Source: Tulasnella sp. 424
Lineage: Eukaryota > Basidiomycota > Agaricomycetes > Cantharellales > Tulasnellaceae
Direction: 5' to 3'
Assembly: GCA_019633425.1 (NCBI GenBank)
Contig: WSUB01000060.1
Span: 1-64,000 of the forward strand
Length of the DNA: 64,000 nucleotides
In this document: in pieces, positions 34,300 through 44,200 of the stretch
How the letters are laid out: each line of letters opens with the position of its first letter
Position numbering within the stretch: the stretch's first letter is position 1
Notes under the pieces: generated by a model
The model's input: the letters and a program-made list of their open reading frames with translations, nothing else
What the model was told of the DNA's origin: nothing
The model's database searches: none
Translations under genes and position numbers: made by a program

Positions 34300-36126
34300 C
34301 TATTTACGCTTGGACACCAAAATGTGTGTTGGCTTTGTTGGATGCATGATCCCCGTTCCAATCCGGGACATGTCGAATAGCGTGGAACCAGATGACGGTG
34401 TCTCGTATGCGGGGTCAAGCTTGATGTCAAAGTTCAACAGGTATAAGGCCATGACGAATTTGGAGCCTTTCGCCGCGAAGTGCCGCCCTTCGCACTGCAT
34501 AGGTTGGTCGTTAGCACCTCCAAGGACGGCAAGAGGGTTAACGAGTGAATGAGCTTACCTGTGAGACGCCACCACCAAAAGCGAGGAAAGGCTTGCGCGA
34601 CCCACCCTCTGTCACAACACCCGCATTAACGAATCGGTCTGGCTTGAACGTTGCCGCATCCGAGCCATATATTTCTTGGTCGAGGTGAACAGAGCGAGCT
34701 TGACAAACGAGTACGTCGCCTTTACTGAATTCGAATTGCGGGTAACCGTTGATTGCCGCACCATCTTCGACCACTGTGCGTATAGAGAAGCTCGACGACG
34801 AGACTCGCAACGTCTCCGATACTGTGGAAGTGATGAGGGGGAGAGAAGCATTGTTGAGGAAGTCGATCAATTCAGCCAAGTTGGCACCACTCAGATCTGC
34901 GCCTGGGTGAGCTCTCAGCCATGAATCTCGGGCAGCGTCGAGCTCTTCGTATAAGGGAGCCAGACTTTGAGGCTCGTGTAGCATGAGGTTGATAGTCCAG
35001 AAGAAGCCCCAAGTCATGTTCCCGTTTGCCGCCCAATAGTCCGAGTTGATAGACCTGTATGAATAAAGGTTATAGTCAACACAAAAGACCGAGAAAAAGG
35101 TAAATACGCACGCAGCGAGCTCCCGGTCGGTCCAAGGTGGCTGACTCTCGTTCCTTGCGCCATCGACGATCATGGTAACGAGCTCAGCAGCTTCATCTTC
35201 CCAGCCAGGGGTGTTGAGGTACTCTTCAAACATGGCAATGAGCTGGTTGCGAGCTCGGATGCCCTTCTGAACGAAGAGCGTGGGCGCTCCGGCTGCGAAG
35301 AAGGGGATATAATCGTCGAAAATCAGGAAAGGTTCGTATGACTAGTTGATAGTAGGCAAGAATTCTTTGTTAGATGCATTCATCCACGGAAATGTCCCCC
35401 TACGTAGAACACGGACCTTTTCTGCTGGGAAGAGCGGCCCCAATAATGCGGCTGAGATTGCTCTAAAGATAGGCTTATGTGCAAACTCCTCCAGAGTGGT
35501 ATTCCACTGCTTTCCAGCTATCTTGGCATTAAGTCCCTCCAATATGTCGACAGAGTGCTTGATGAGGGCGTCAACCATCGGAGTAACGTTTGACGATGCC
35601 AAAACTCGGTGATGCATCGGGAACATTGTTTCTCTCATCCATTCGTTGTCGTAGACGATTGAACGAGACATGTCGAACATTTTAACGGAGAAATCAAGGC
35701 GCGTTGGTGTGAAAACGAAGGACTTGGAATTTCGATATATCGCTGAAATAGCCTGTATGGAGTGGATTTAGATACACGGATCAGAGGGTTCCATCAGTGT
35801 CGAGACACTCACGGCAGCGGAGGTGACATATGTCGAACGCATGCCAGCTGCCTGGACTGTGAAAATATCACCATATTTCTCTCTGAAAGAAACTGGCTCA
35901 GTCCAACGACGTGTGTGATCACTAGTGAGCCCATTCACCTCGCATTTTGGAAGAAGGCATCGGGATCTTTGCCCAATGTGACGGCTGAGCCTATCCAGGG
36001 AATAGTGTACGAGACTACAGGGGGACGTCGAGCATTCGACTTTTTCTTGGTATAGTAGTATACCAACACTGCACCAGCTGCTGCTGTAGTTGTAGCCACA
36101 GTCAGGGACGAGTTCGAGTCAAGCAT
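34300..36126 (-). CDS. cytochrome P450, array copy 3 (CYP7/CYP8-like)
   Basis: Third unit. The N-terminus MLDSNSSLTVATTTAAAGAV differs slightly from the others (VLVYYYTKKKSN). Conserved segments: FDMSRSIVYDNEWMRETMF, WAANGNMTWGFFWTINLM, ETLR in the ExxR position (others EALR), FKPDRFVNAG, FLAFGGGVSQ joined to CEGRHFAAKG, and the end THILVSKRK. The intron before the I-helix exon is open and a multiple of three here, so its retention would add residues without a stop. No inactivating lesion was found. An AT-rich box GTTTAAAAA (36207-36215) replaces the TATA-like box of copies 1 and 2. Confidence 0.87.
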
Positions 36127-36206
36127 GTCGACCTCCGCAGAAGAAGATCCAAGGAAAAGAGCGGATAAAGTTCTACGAGGCTGGATGATTGTGGTGGTTT
36201 AATGCG

Positions 36207-36215
36207 GTTTAAAAA
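36207..36215 (-). promoter_or_regulatory. degenerate TATA-like box, P450 copy 3
   Basis: GTTTAAAAA in plus-strand reading, 81 bp upstream of the ATG, at the position of GATATAAAAA in copies 1 and 2. The change could alter expression of this copy. Confidence 0.35.
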
Positions 36216-36535
36216 GGCTGGCCGGGCTTTGCCTTGGGGCCCGGGCCGAGACACGTCGGAAGCCGCCGAGTCCGCCCAACTATTACGAGAAAAATGGCCA
36301 CATTCGGGGTTACGCGATGTCGCTAAGACGTAAAATATTAACCGCTGGTCCATTTTATGCGCCGTGAACGAACTCTCCTTATTCCTGACACCGCGAGGAA
36401 GTGGATATTTTCGCCGTCAAAAATGCTTTCGAAAACGCTGCACATTTTTGTCATTTTCGATATAATTTTGGCAGCGAAACCGACGCAGACCTTTCTATGT
36501 GAATGTGCCGATTATTTTCGTCCGACGTAAAGGTA

Positions 36536-36788
36536 GCGGATCCTCGGACTGCCCGGTCTCCGTCTTAGGCTCCGCCGCCCGGCGGCAGTCTGAGACAAAA
36601 GAAACTACTTCGATAGGACCTTGCGTCACGACGCTCGGATCCGAAACTTCAGTATGGCTGATGTGAACGCGGCTGATCATCGGTGTTCGATTTAGAAGTT
36701 ATCGGAGTAGTTTCTTTTGTCTCAGACTGCCGCCGGGGCGGAGGAGCCTGTGACGGAGACCCGGTAGCGCAGTCTAAGGACCGGAGAC
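36536..36788. mobile_element. foldback element in P450 spacer 3-4
   Basis: About 250 bp with long inverted arms. The left arm (to about 36614) and right arm (from about 36700) share a perfect core of at least 30 bp ending in the motif TCAGACTGCCGCCGGG on the right side, with weaker pairing over some 75 bp. Each arm is itself a hairpin of the kind at 31513-31588 (CCGGT..CGGAGGAGCC..GACGGAGACC..), so hairpins are nested as inverted termini around a core of about 90 bp. The right junction (GGAGACTAC then GAATAT then GGGCTGC) is the same insertion site as in spacer 1-2. It has no coding capacity; a non-autonomous (MITE-like or foldback) element is the likely class. Confidence 0.6.
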
Positions 36789-37091
36789 TACGAATATGGG
36801 CTGCTTGTTCTCGCTCCAGTTTCGAAACCTAGCGAAAACAGGTGCAAGGCACTTTTGCCTCACTTATGCTGGACGAAAACTTTGAGCGTGTTCGTCGGGA
36901 GTTTCCTCCATCCTTTTCCTGGACTGACGCGTTTCGTACAGCTAGCACCGGATCGCAGGACCCTAACGGCTTCGAACAGGCGGCTCTCTCTGGGGACAAG
37001 TAAAGTCGCGGATGGAAAAAAAAAGGTCGATATATGCTCGCGTCCGGGTATCTGGAAGGCAACGTAATATTCATAAATAACAAGCTCTGAT

Positions 37092-38918
37092 CTATTTACG
37101 TTTCGACACTAAAATGTGTGTTGGCTTTGTCGGATGCATGATACCCGTTCCAATTCGGGACATGTCGAATAGCGTTGAACCAGAGGACGGTTTCTCGTAC
37201 ACGGGGTCAAGCTTGATATCAAAGTTCAACAGGTATAAGGCCATGACGGATTTAGATCCTTTCGCCGCGAAGTGCCGCCCTTCGCACTGCGTAGGTTGGT
37301 CATTAGCACCCCCAAGGACGGCAAGAGGATTAACAAGTAAATGGGCTTACCTGTGAGACGCCACCACCGAAAGCGAGGAAAGGCTTGCGCGATCCACCCT
37401 CTGTCACGATACCAGCATCAACGAATCGGTCTGGCTTGAACGTTGCCGCATCAGAGCCATAGATTTCTTGGTCGAGGTGAACAGAGCGAGCTTGACAAAC
37501 CAGTACGTCGCCTTTGCTGAATTCGAATTGCGGGTAGCCACTGATTGTCACACCGTCTTCGACTACTGTGCGTATAGAGAAGCTTGACGACGAGACTCGT
37601 AACGCCTCCGATACTGTGGAGGTGATTAGGGGGAGGGAAGCGTTGTTGAGGAAGTCCATCAGTTCGGTAAAGTTGGCACCACTCAGATCGGCGCCCGGGT
37701 GAGCTTGAAGCCACGAATCTCGGGCAGCGTCGAGCTCTTGGTAGAGGGGAGCCAGACTTTGAGGCTCGTGTAGCATGAGGTTGATAGTCCAGAAGAAGCC
37801 CCAAGTCATGTTCCCGTTTGCCGCCCAATAGTCCGAGTTGATAGCCCTGTATGAATGAAGGTTACGGTCAACATGAAAGACCGAGAAAAGAGTAGATACG
37901 CACGCAGCGAGCTCCCGGTCGGTCCAAGGTGGCTGGCTTTCGTTTCTTGTGCCATCGGCCATCATGGTAACGAGCTCAGCAGCTTCATCTTCCCAGCCAG
38001 GGGTGCCAAGGTACTCTTCAAATAAGTCAATGAGCTGGTTGCGAGCTCGGATGCCCTTCTGAACGAAGAGCGTTGGCGCTCCGGCTGCGAAGAAGGGAAT
38101 ATAATCGTCAAAAATCAAGAAAGGTTCGTATGACTGGTTGATGGTAAGCAAAAGTCATTTGTTAGATGCATTTATCCACAAAAAGGTCCCCTACGTAGGA
38201 CACGGACCTTTTCTGCTGGAAAGAGCGGCCCCAACATCGCGGCCGAGATTGCTCTAAAGAGAGGCTTATGTGCGAATTCCTCCAGAGTCGTATTCCACTG
38301 CCTTCCAGTTATCTTGGCATTAAGATCCTCTAATATGTCGACAGAGTGCTTGACGAGGGCGTCAACCATCGGAGTAACGTTCGCCGGTGCCAAAACTCGG
38401 TGATGCATCGGGAATATCGATTCTTTCAAATAGGGATTGTCGTAAACGACTGAACGAGGTATGTCGAACAGTTTAATGGAGAATTCAAGGCGCGTTGGCG
38501 AGAAAACGAATGACTTGGAATTTCGATAGATCGCTGAAATGGCCTGTATTGAGTGAAGTTAGATACACAGACTAGAGGGTTCCATAAGTGTTGAGACACT
38601 CACGGCGGCGGATGTGACATATGTTGACCGCATGCCAGCTGCTTGGACTGTGAAAATATCACCATATTTCTCTCTGAAAGGGGCGGGCTCAGTCAAGGCA
38701 CGCCATATACTGCGTATTGGGCCTGTTCACCTCGCATTTTGGAAGAAGGTGTCAGGATCTTTGCCCAATGTGACTGCTGAGCCTATCCATGGGATTGTGT
38801 ACGAGACTACAGGGGGACGTCGAGCATTCGAGTTTTTTTTGGTGTAGTAGTATCCCAAAACGGCAGCACCAGCTGCAGCAGTTGTAGCCACAGTCAGGGA
38901 TGAGTTTGAGTCAAGCAT
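37092..38918 (-). CDS. cytochrome P450, array copy 4 (CYP7/CYP8-like)
   Basis: Fourth, most upstream unit. It starts MLDSNSSLTVATTAAAGAAV. The F-G region exon differs most: FDIPRSVVYDNPYLKESIF (others FDMPRS..EYM.ETMF) and APANVTPMVDALVKHSVDIL. The I-helix WAANGNMTWGFFWTINLM, EALR, FKPDRF, FGGGVSQ joined to CEGR and the end THILVSKRK are kept. The 57-nt intron before the I-helix exon is open and a multiple of three. A TATA-like ATTTATAAA lies at 38994-39002. A 122-bp block around the first intron is identical to copy 1 but not to copies 2 and 3 (see findings). It appears intact. Confidence 0.87.
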
Positions 38919-38993
38919 GTCACAGAAAAAAAATCCAAGGAAAAGAGCGGATAGAGTTTTGCGAGGCTGGATGGTCGTGGTGGGTTTAGTACG

Positions 38994-39002
38994 ATTTATA
39001 AA
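38994..39002 (-). promoter_or_regulatory. TATA-like box, P450 copy 4
   Basis: ATTTATAAA in plus-strand reading, 76 bp upstream of the copy 4 ATG. Confidence 0.4.
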
Positions 39003-39403
39003 ATGTTGACCGGGCTGGGTGTTTGGGGACCGAGACGCGTCGAAAACCACAGAGTCCGCCCCAACTATGGGAAAAATGGCATTCCGGGTTACTCGATGCC
39101 GCCAAGACGTAAAGAATTAACCGCAGGTACCTTTTGTGCGCCGTGGATTATCCCTGAAGAAAGAAAAAGGAGGAGGACCGGTGAATAAGCTGGGTAGGGG
39201 CTGTGCAAGTTGTTGTGGGTCCTCCAACGTGATAGTATCAAGAATCGCCGCACCTCGTGCTCAAACAATCCAACATCGAACAACGACACAACCACGCACC
39301 TGAACAAGGCTCTCACCCCAAAGCCCACTCTCTCAACGACTGTAAAATACGTACGAATTGAATAACCCCGTTACAGCTGGCCCGACAAATTCCCTTGGGC
39401 GGG

Positions 39404-40907
39404 ATGTATCCCGTCAGCATTGCAGCCGTTTTGCTTCGGCTTGGGATTCATCGACTTCTACGACATCGTATGCTTCACTCGGGAGAAGTTCTCGCATTAG
39501 GATTATTTGAAGGTGCGTCTTGGGTGTACGAACGTTGCTTTTACGCGGCAGATTGATGAACCAATTTTTTGGCATTCTTTACCCGTCACCAGGAGCTGTT
39601 TTATATCACGCTTTAAACGAAAGTGCCGCGGTTGGAGCTGGATGCTTTTTGGGATTCGGTAAGTTGTCAGAGCATCCAGTGGTTTTGTGGTTCACATGAG
39701 GCCTGTACGTCTTCCCTATGTGCTGATGGCAGCATACCTTAATATTCCTCATTAGGATGTCGGCTCTTGCTCGAACACCTCAAACAGCCAGACCCAATGA
39801 ACGTCTGCTGTTCCCTCCTGGGGCTGGCACTGGGTAATACGATCTTTTTCAATATCGAGGCGAAATGCCTTTCACTGACCCTCGCTCAACTCCTCAAGGC
39901 ATACTCCTATCCAACGTCCTCCAACAACTCTGGTCCGATTCCGGCACTATATTCTACGACGACGATTCAGGAGATGTATCAGAAACGATTACACGACGAC
40001 ACCGCACTGTACGAATACACCACCGGCGAAATAGGTCCTCCCGTACACACATGCATATCCCGGGAGCACCGGATCCCGATCCTCCCGCGGTTCAACGTCA
40101 CCGAAGAACGAAGCACAACGTTCCAGACCAACCCTTCACCTCACAATGGGAAGGTTTGCAAGCACCCATCGACAGACGGATCGGCCTGGAGAACGAGGTG
40201 CTTGAGCTGAGACGGAGGGCGTCTGCGGCTGCCGGGGAGGTTAGAAGGCTACGAGAGGAGAAGAAGTGGGCCATTGCGCAGGGCAACAAAGCACGGGAAT
40301 TTCAATTGAGCTTGTGGGTAGAGTGTGGCGCTTGACGTCATATGGCTTACTGAAACGTGGCTTCGTTACCACAGAGACTTGAAGAACTTCCAAGAACTTA
40401 ACGAGCAGCTGAACCGCAAAGCTGCGGAACGCATTGCAATCGGTAGGCGGTCTTGATTGCTATGTTCAACAGAAGTGGGTGATACGAACACCATTTTTTA
40501 CATTATAGCACGTGGTCAAAGTCTCCTCGCAAAAGGCGGAGACATCGAACTTGGCGGTTTGACTCCAGCTGAGGCCATCGACATGACCGACAAACGTTTG
40601 AAAAAGGCCAGAGCCAATGGCGACAACTTCGTCCGGGTTTCCCTGGCCGGGACCAACCTTCGCGTCACCGCTCACGGCGAGGAGGAGCAAGAAGTTCGGC
40701 CACTCTTGGAGACCTTCCTTCGAGGGTACGTTGTGCTTCGAAGGGCCTGAAAAACTTTTGCTCATCGCCTTTCATTTTAGGCGCCACCACAGCGTAGTCC
40801 AGGATCCAAGCAACGGAAACTACCTCATAGTCTCCGTCGACTCCTACCGCTCACCTTCAACGACTAGCGCCCCACAGTCGGATGAGTGGTCCCGGGCCCT
40901 CGACTAG
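39404..40907 (+). CDS. membrane protein with coiled coil and degenerate Smr domain
   Basis: The N-terminus has hydrophobic segments MYPVSIAAVLLRLGIHRLL, VLALGLFEG joined to AVLYHALNESAAVGAG, and CCSLLGLALG joined to ILLSNVLQQL, assembled across three introns (for example 39841-39899). A His/Arg-rich linker follows, then a coiled coil (LENEVLELRRRASAAAGEVR, DLKNFQELNEQLNRKAAERI). The C-terminal domain (GDIELGGLTPAEAIDMTDKR, ANGDNFVRV, VRPLLETFLRG, NYLIVSVD) has the length and pattern of a Smr domain, but the DLHG motif reads ELGG and the GxGxHS loop is replaced by an AGTNLRV segment. Nuclease activity is therefore unlikely; the fold may bind nucleic acid or protein. An in-frame TGA lies upstream at 39359. 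A splice into 39375 from an untranslated exon is possible. Function unknown. Confidence 0.68.
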
Positions 40908-41270
40908 TATGGGCCAATCTGTCCACGGCCGAGCCAACATCTTCTACTTATCCTGTTAGCTAGTTCTATATATCGTCTCATATTCGTTTCGTAGTCTGCC
41001 ACCCCCTGGACACTTTCGGAGCACAGGTGTACATAAATGGGATGGAATTTGCATTATTTGCTGGGTGTAATAATGATGAAAAGACTCGGTACATGCAAAA
41101 ACATTGAAAAAGAAACAATATATGCAAGAAAAAAAAAGAACAAGAGAGCATGGCGGCAGCACGGTGACGGATGACGATAATTACACGGGGGAAATTTGAT
41201 GACAGTAAAAAAAAGGTCGGAGACACTCTAACGCACAATGATGACCAAGAGAATATGGGCCAAGGGAACA

Positions 41271-44200
41271 TTAAGCCTTTTGCTGTGTGATCTTGTCGTG
41301 GATGATTTGGAGCTGAGCATACTTGACCTTGCGAGGCCAGAAGAGAGTGACAAACCTATGGAGCAGGGTTATGTTAATAAGAGACATTCTGCGAGACTTC
41401 ACTGGAAACTACTTACGTCCACAGGTGCTTCCTCCACTTTTCACCATCTTCTCCTTTCGCGCTCTTCTCTGCGACAACGGCAGCGATGCGGGCACCGATT
41501 TGAGCAAGAGACTCCTTGAGGAGAGCGACCTTTTCCTCTTTGGTGCCGGTTTCGGTGCTACCCTTGAGACGCTTGAGCTGCTTCTTGACAGGTCGGAGCT
41601 CCTCCTTCGTTTGAGACTCGTCCATCGAGGGGCTGGATAGGGAGAACGCGGCGTAAGCGAACAACTCAACCTTGCAAGAACGTTCGTGTTACTTACCACT
41701 CGTCGGATGACTCCGAGTCGGTGAACGTTGGAGTGGGGCGTCGTTTCTTCTTTGCCGGCGGTTCGCTCGGGGCATGAGAGCTAGGAGCAGGGCTAGGCTG
41801 ACGGCGCTTGACGGACTGGGTGCCGGATGGTGCTGGAGAGGCAGATGGCTTTGGACGCTCCTTGCGAATGTTCATGTGGATCGACCGGAGTTTCTCTTCG
41901 TACTCGGAGAGAACGCCAAGGAGGTAATCGCCACGACGAACAAGATGAATGGCATTGGGAATTGGCTTCGTGGAATTGGCGGGGGGCATAGACCCTTCTC
42001 CCATCTGCGACTCGTCTCCCTTGCCTTTCTTGTCTTCGTCAAGGAAGAACTTGCCTTTGAGGCCTAAAGCCGGGTCGTCCTGCATCTTCTCCCAGCTGCC
42101 GAAACCATGTTTCCAGGCGCCGACAAGGAGCATAGCGTCGTCCTGTGGAGACCATTTTCCGGACCAGTTAAGCGTTGGGCGGACGTTGTCGACCGGCAGG
42201 TTCCACTTGGTTGAATCGTCCACTCGGGCCAAATGATCGTTGAGAATCTTGAGCTCATTAACCCGAGAGACAACGGTCTCGGCGTTGATGCCCGAGACGC
42301 CGCGGAAGGTGACGAGGACGGCCTTGTGCTTGGGTGTGGGGCCCAAACCTTGTGCAGCTTGTTGACGTTTCTGCTCTCGACTCGCTTCTAGTGCATCTTC
42401 ACAAGCTTGGACAATTTGGTCGGCAGTGTCCATGATGATGCTCTGGTTCTTGTCTTCGAGCTTAGCATCACGGACCTAATGTAGCAAGTTCACTTGTTAG
42501 AGATAGCCCGGATGAAGTCGAGGATCATTCAAGACATACCACATCATCGAACCGTTGGCGAACATCGCCCCAGCGTTGGAGACTACGAACAAGAACGCGA
42601 ATATCACGCTCCTTGAGCTCCATCGAGCGCTGAAGCGCGGTCTTCTTTGGGCCTGTTGGACCTTTGCCCTTCTTCGGAGGTGGCGGAGGTGGAGCAGCTT
42701 CAACGACATCCATGCCTTCGTACGCGCCAGGAGCGATTTGAGCAGCGGCACGCTTCCGGCTGGCCTGAACAGCGGCATCGGCGGCATCCTTTTCGGCCTC
42801 CTCCTTGGCAAATGCTTCTCGAGCGTCGATGGGAATGATGTCCTCCCAGTTCATGTCGTTCTTGACGTCGCTGACGACAGCGAGAGACTGCAAGAAGCCT
42901 TCGCCACCAAGAGATGATCCACCAGCGGCGCCGGCCGCAACGGTTTCGTGGTCTTCAGCGCTGTCGAGGATGGCGTCGAGGTCCATCTCCTCCATCTTCT
43001 TATTCATCTGATTTTCGTCTTGCTTAAACATATTCTGGGCACCGAACTTGAGGATAGCGCTGAGCTCGTCTTTGCTGAACTCGGCGGCCGCTTTACTTGG
43101 AGCCTTGGGGGCAAAGGACGCGCCAGAAGTATCCATCTGGTTGATGACTGCGGTTGCCAGTGCCCAACACGATCATCAGTAACTAAGGGATGAGGCAGTG
43201 AGGAGGTCAACCCCACGTACTTGCATACTCGAGAACCATCTTCCGTTTGGCGCGCTCCAGAACGTCCTCCTCCATCGTATCCTTGCTGACGAACCGGTAG
43301 ACATTGACGTGAGACTTCTGGCCAATCCGGTGAGCTCGGGCCATGGCTTGCAGATCATTTTGAGGATTCCAGTCGCTCTGTGAAGACAAGTGAGCTCGCA
43401 TCGTTGTCGGGCCCCGTATTGTGAAGCTGTGTGAAATGGCGGAAGACGTACGTCGAAGATGATAACGGTGTCCGCAGTCTCCAAATTGATACCCAAGCCA
43501 CCGGCGCGTGTCGACAAGAGGAACGCAAAGTCTGGAGACCCTGGGGCATTGAAATGCATGATCGCCTTCTTTCGAATTTCTGAGCTCACAGTGCCTGATT
43601 TGCGCAGCAGCGACCGCAGTGGTTAGCCGGGGATCGATGAAACATCCGCAGCCTGACCCCGGAAAAACTACTCACCATCGAGTCTCTGATGCTGATAGCC
43701 TCGCAGGCTCATGTAGTCAGACAAGATGTCGAGGATTCGGACCATCTGACTGAAGATGAGGACACGGTGGCCGTCCATCTTGAGGCGAGCGAGAAGCTTG
43801 TCGAGTAGCACAAACTTGCCAGAGTTCATAACGATGCCCTTGAGGGTCTGTTCCTTGTCTTGCGAGACCACTTCAGCGCCGTCGAATAAATACGGGTGAT
43901 TGGCAGCCTTCTTTAATTCGACAGCTACGGCATACTTTTTGTCAGGGCCGTAGTTCAAACACTCTGAAACGGGGGACAGACATACCGATGTTCAACAAGC
44001 TGATCTGAGTGTTCTGGCCAGACGCGGATCGTGCCAGCGCAGCAAAGTTCCTCGTCAGGATGTTCTTGTAGTAGTGGGTTTGCATGGCACTCATTTCGAC
44101 TCGCAGGATACGCTCGCTCTTGGTGGGCAACGACTTGATGACGTCACGCTTGAGACGACGCAACATCATTCCCTGGAGTTTCTCGTGAAGGTCCTTGATC

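Larger units (their letters stand above)
29197..39145. repeat. tandem array, four P450 units
   Basis: Four head-to-tail units of about 2.4-2.8 kb (stop-to-stop spacing 2543, 2412 and 2792 bp). Each carries a minus-strand P450 gene plus flanking sequence: a conserved 3' spacer (with GACGCGTTT and ACCGGATCG blocks) and a conserved 5' flank with a GGCCGGGC block. The left edge is near 29197, where homology to the other spacers begins. The right edge is near 39145, after the GACGTAAAG/TTAACCGC block. Confidence 0.85.
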
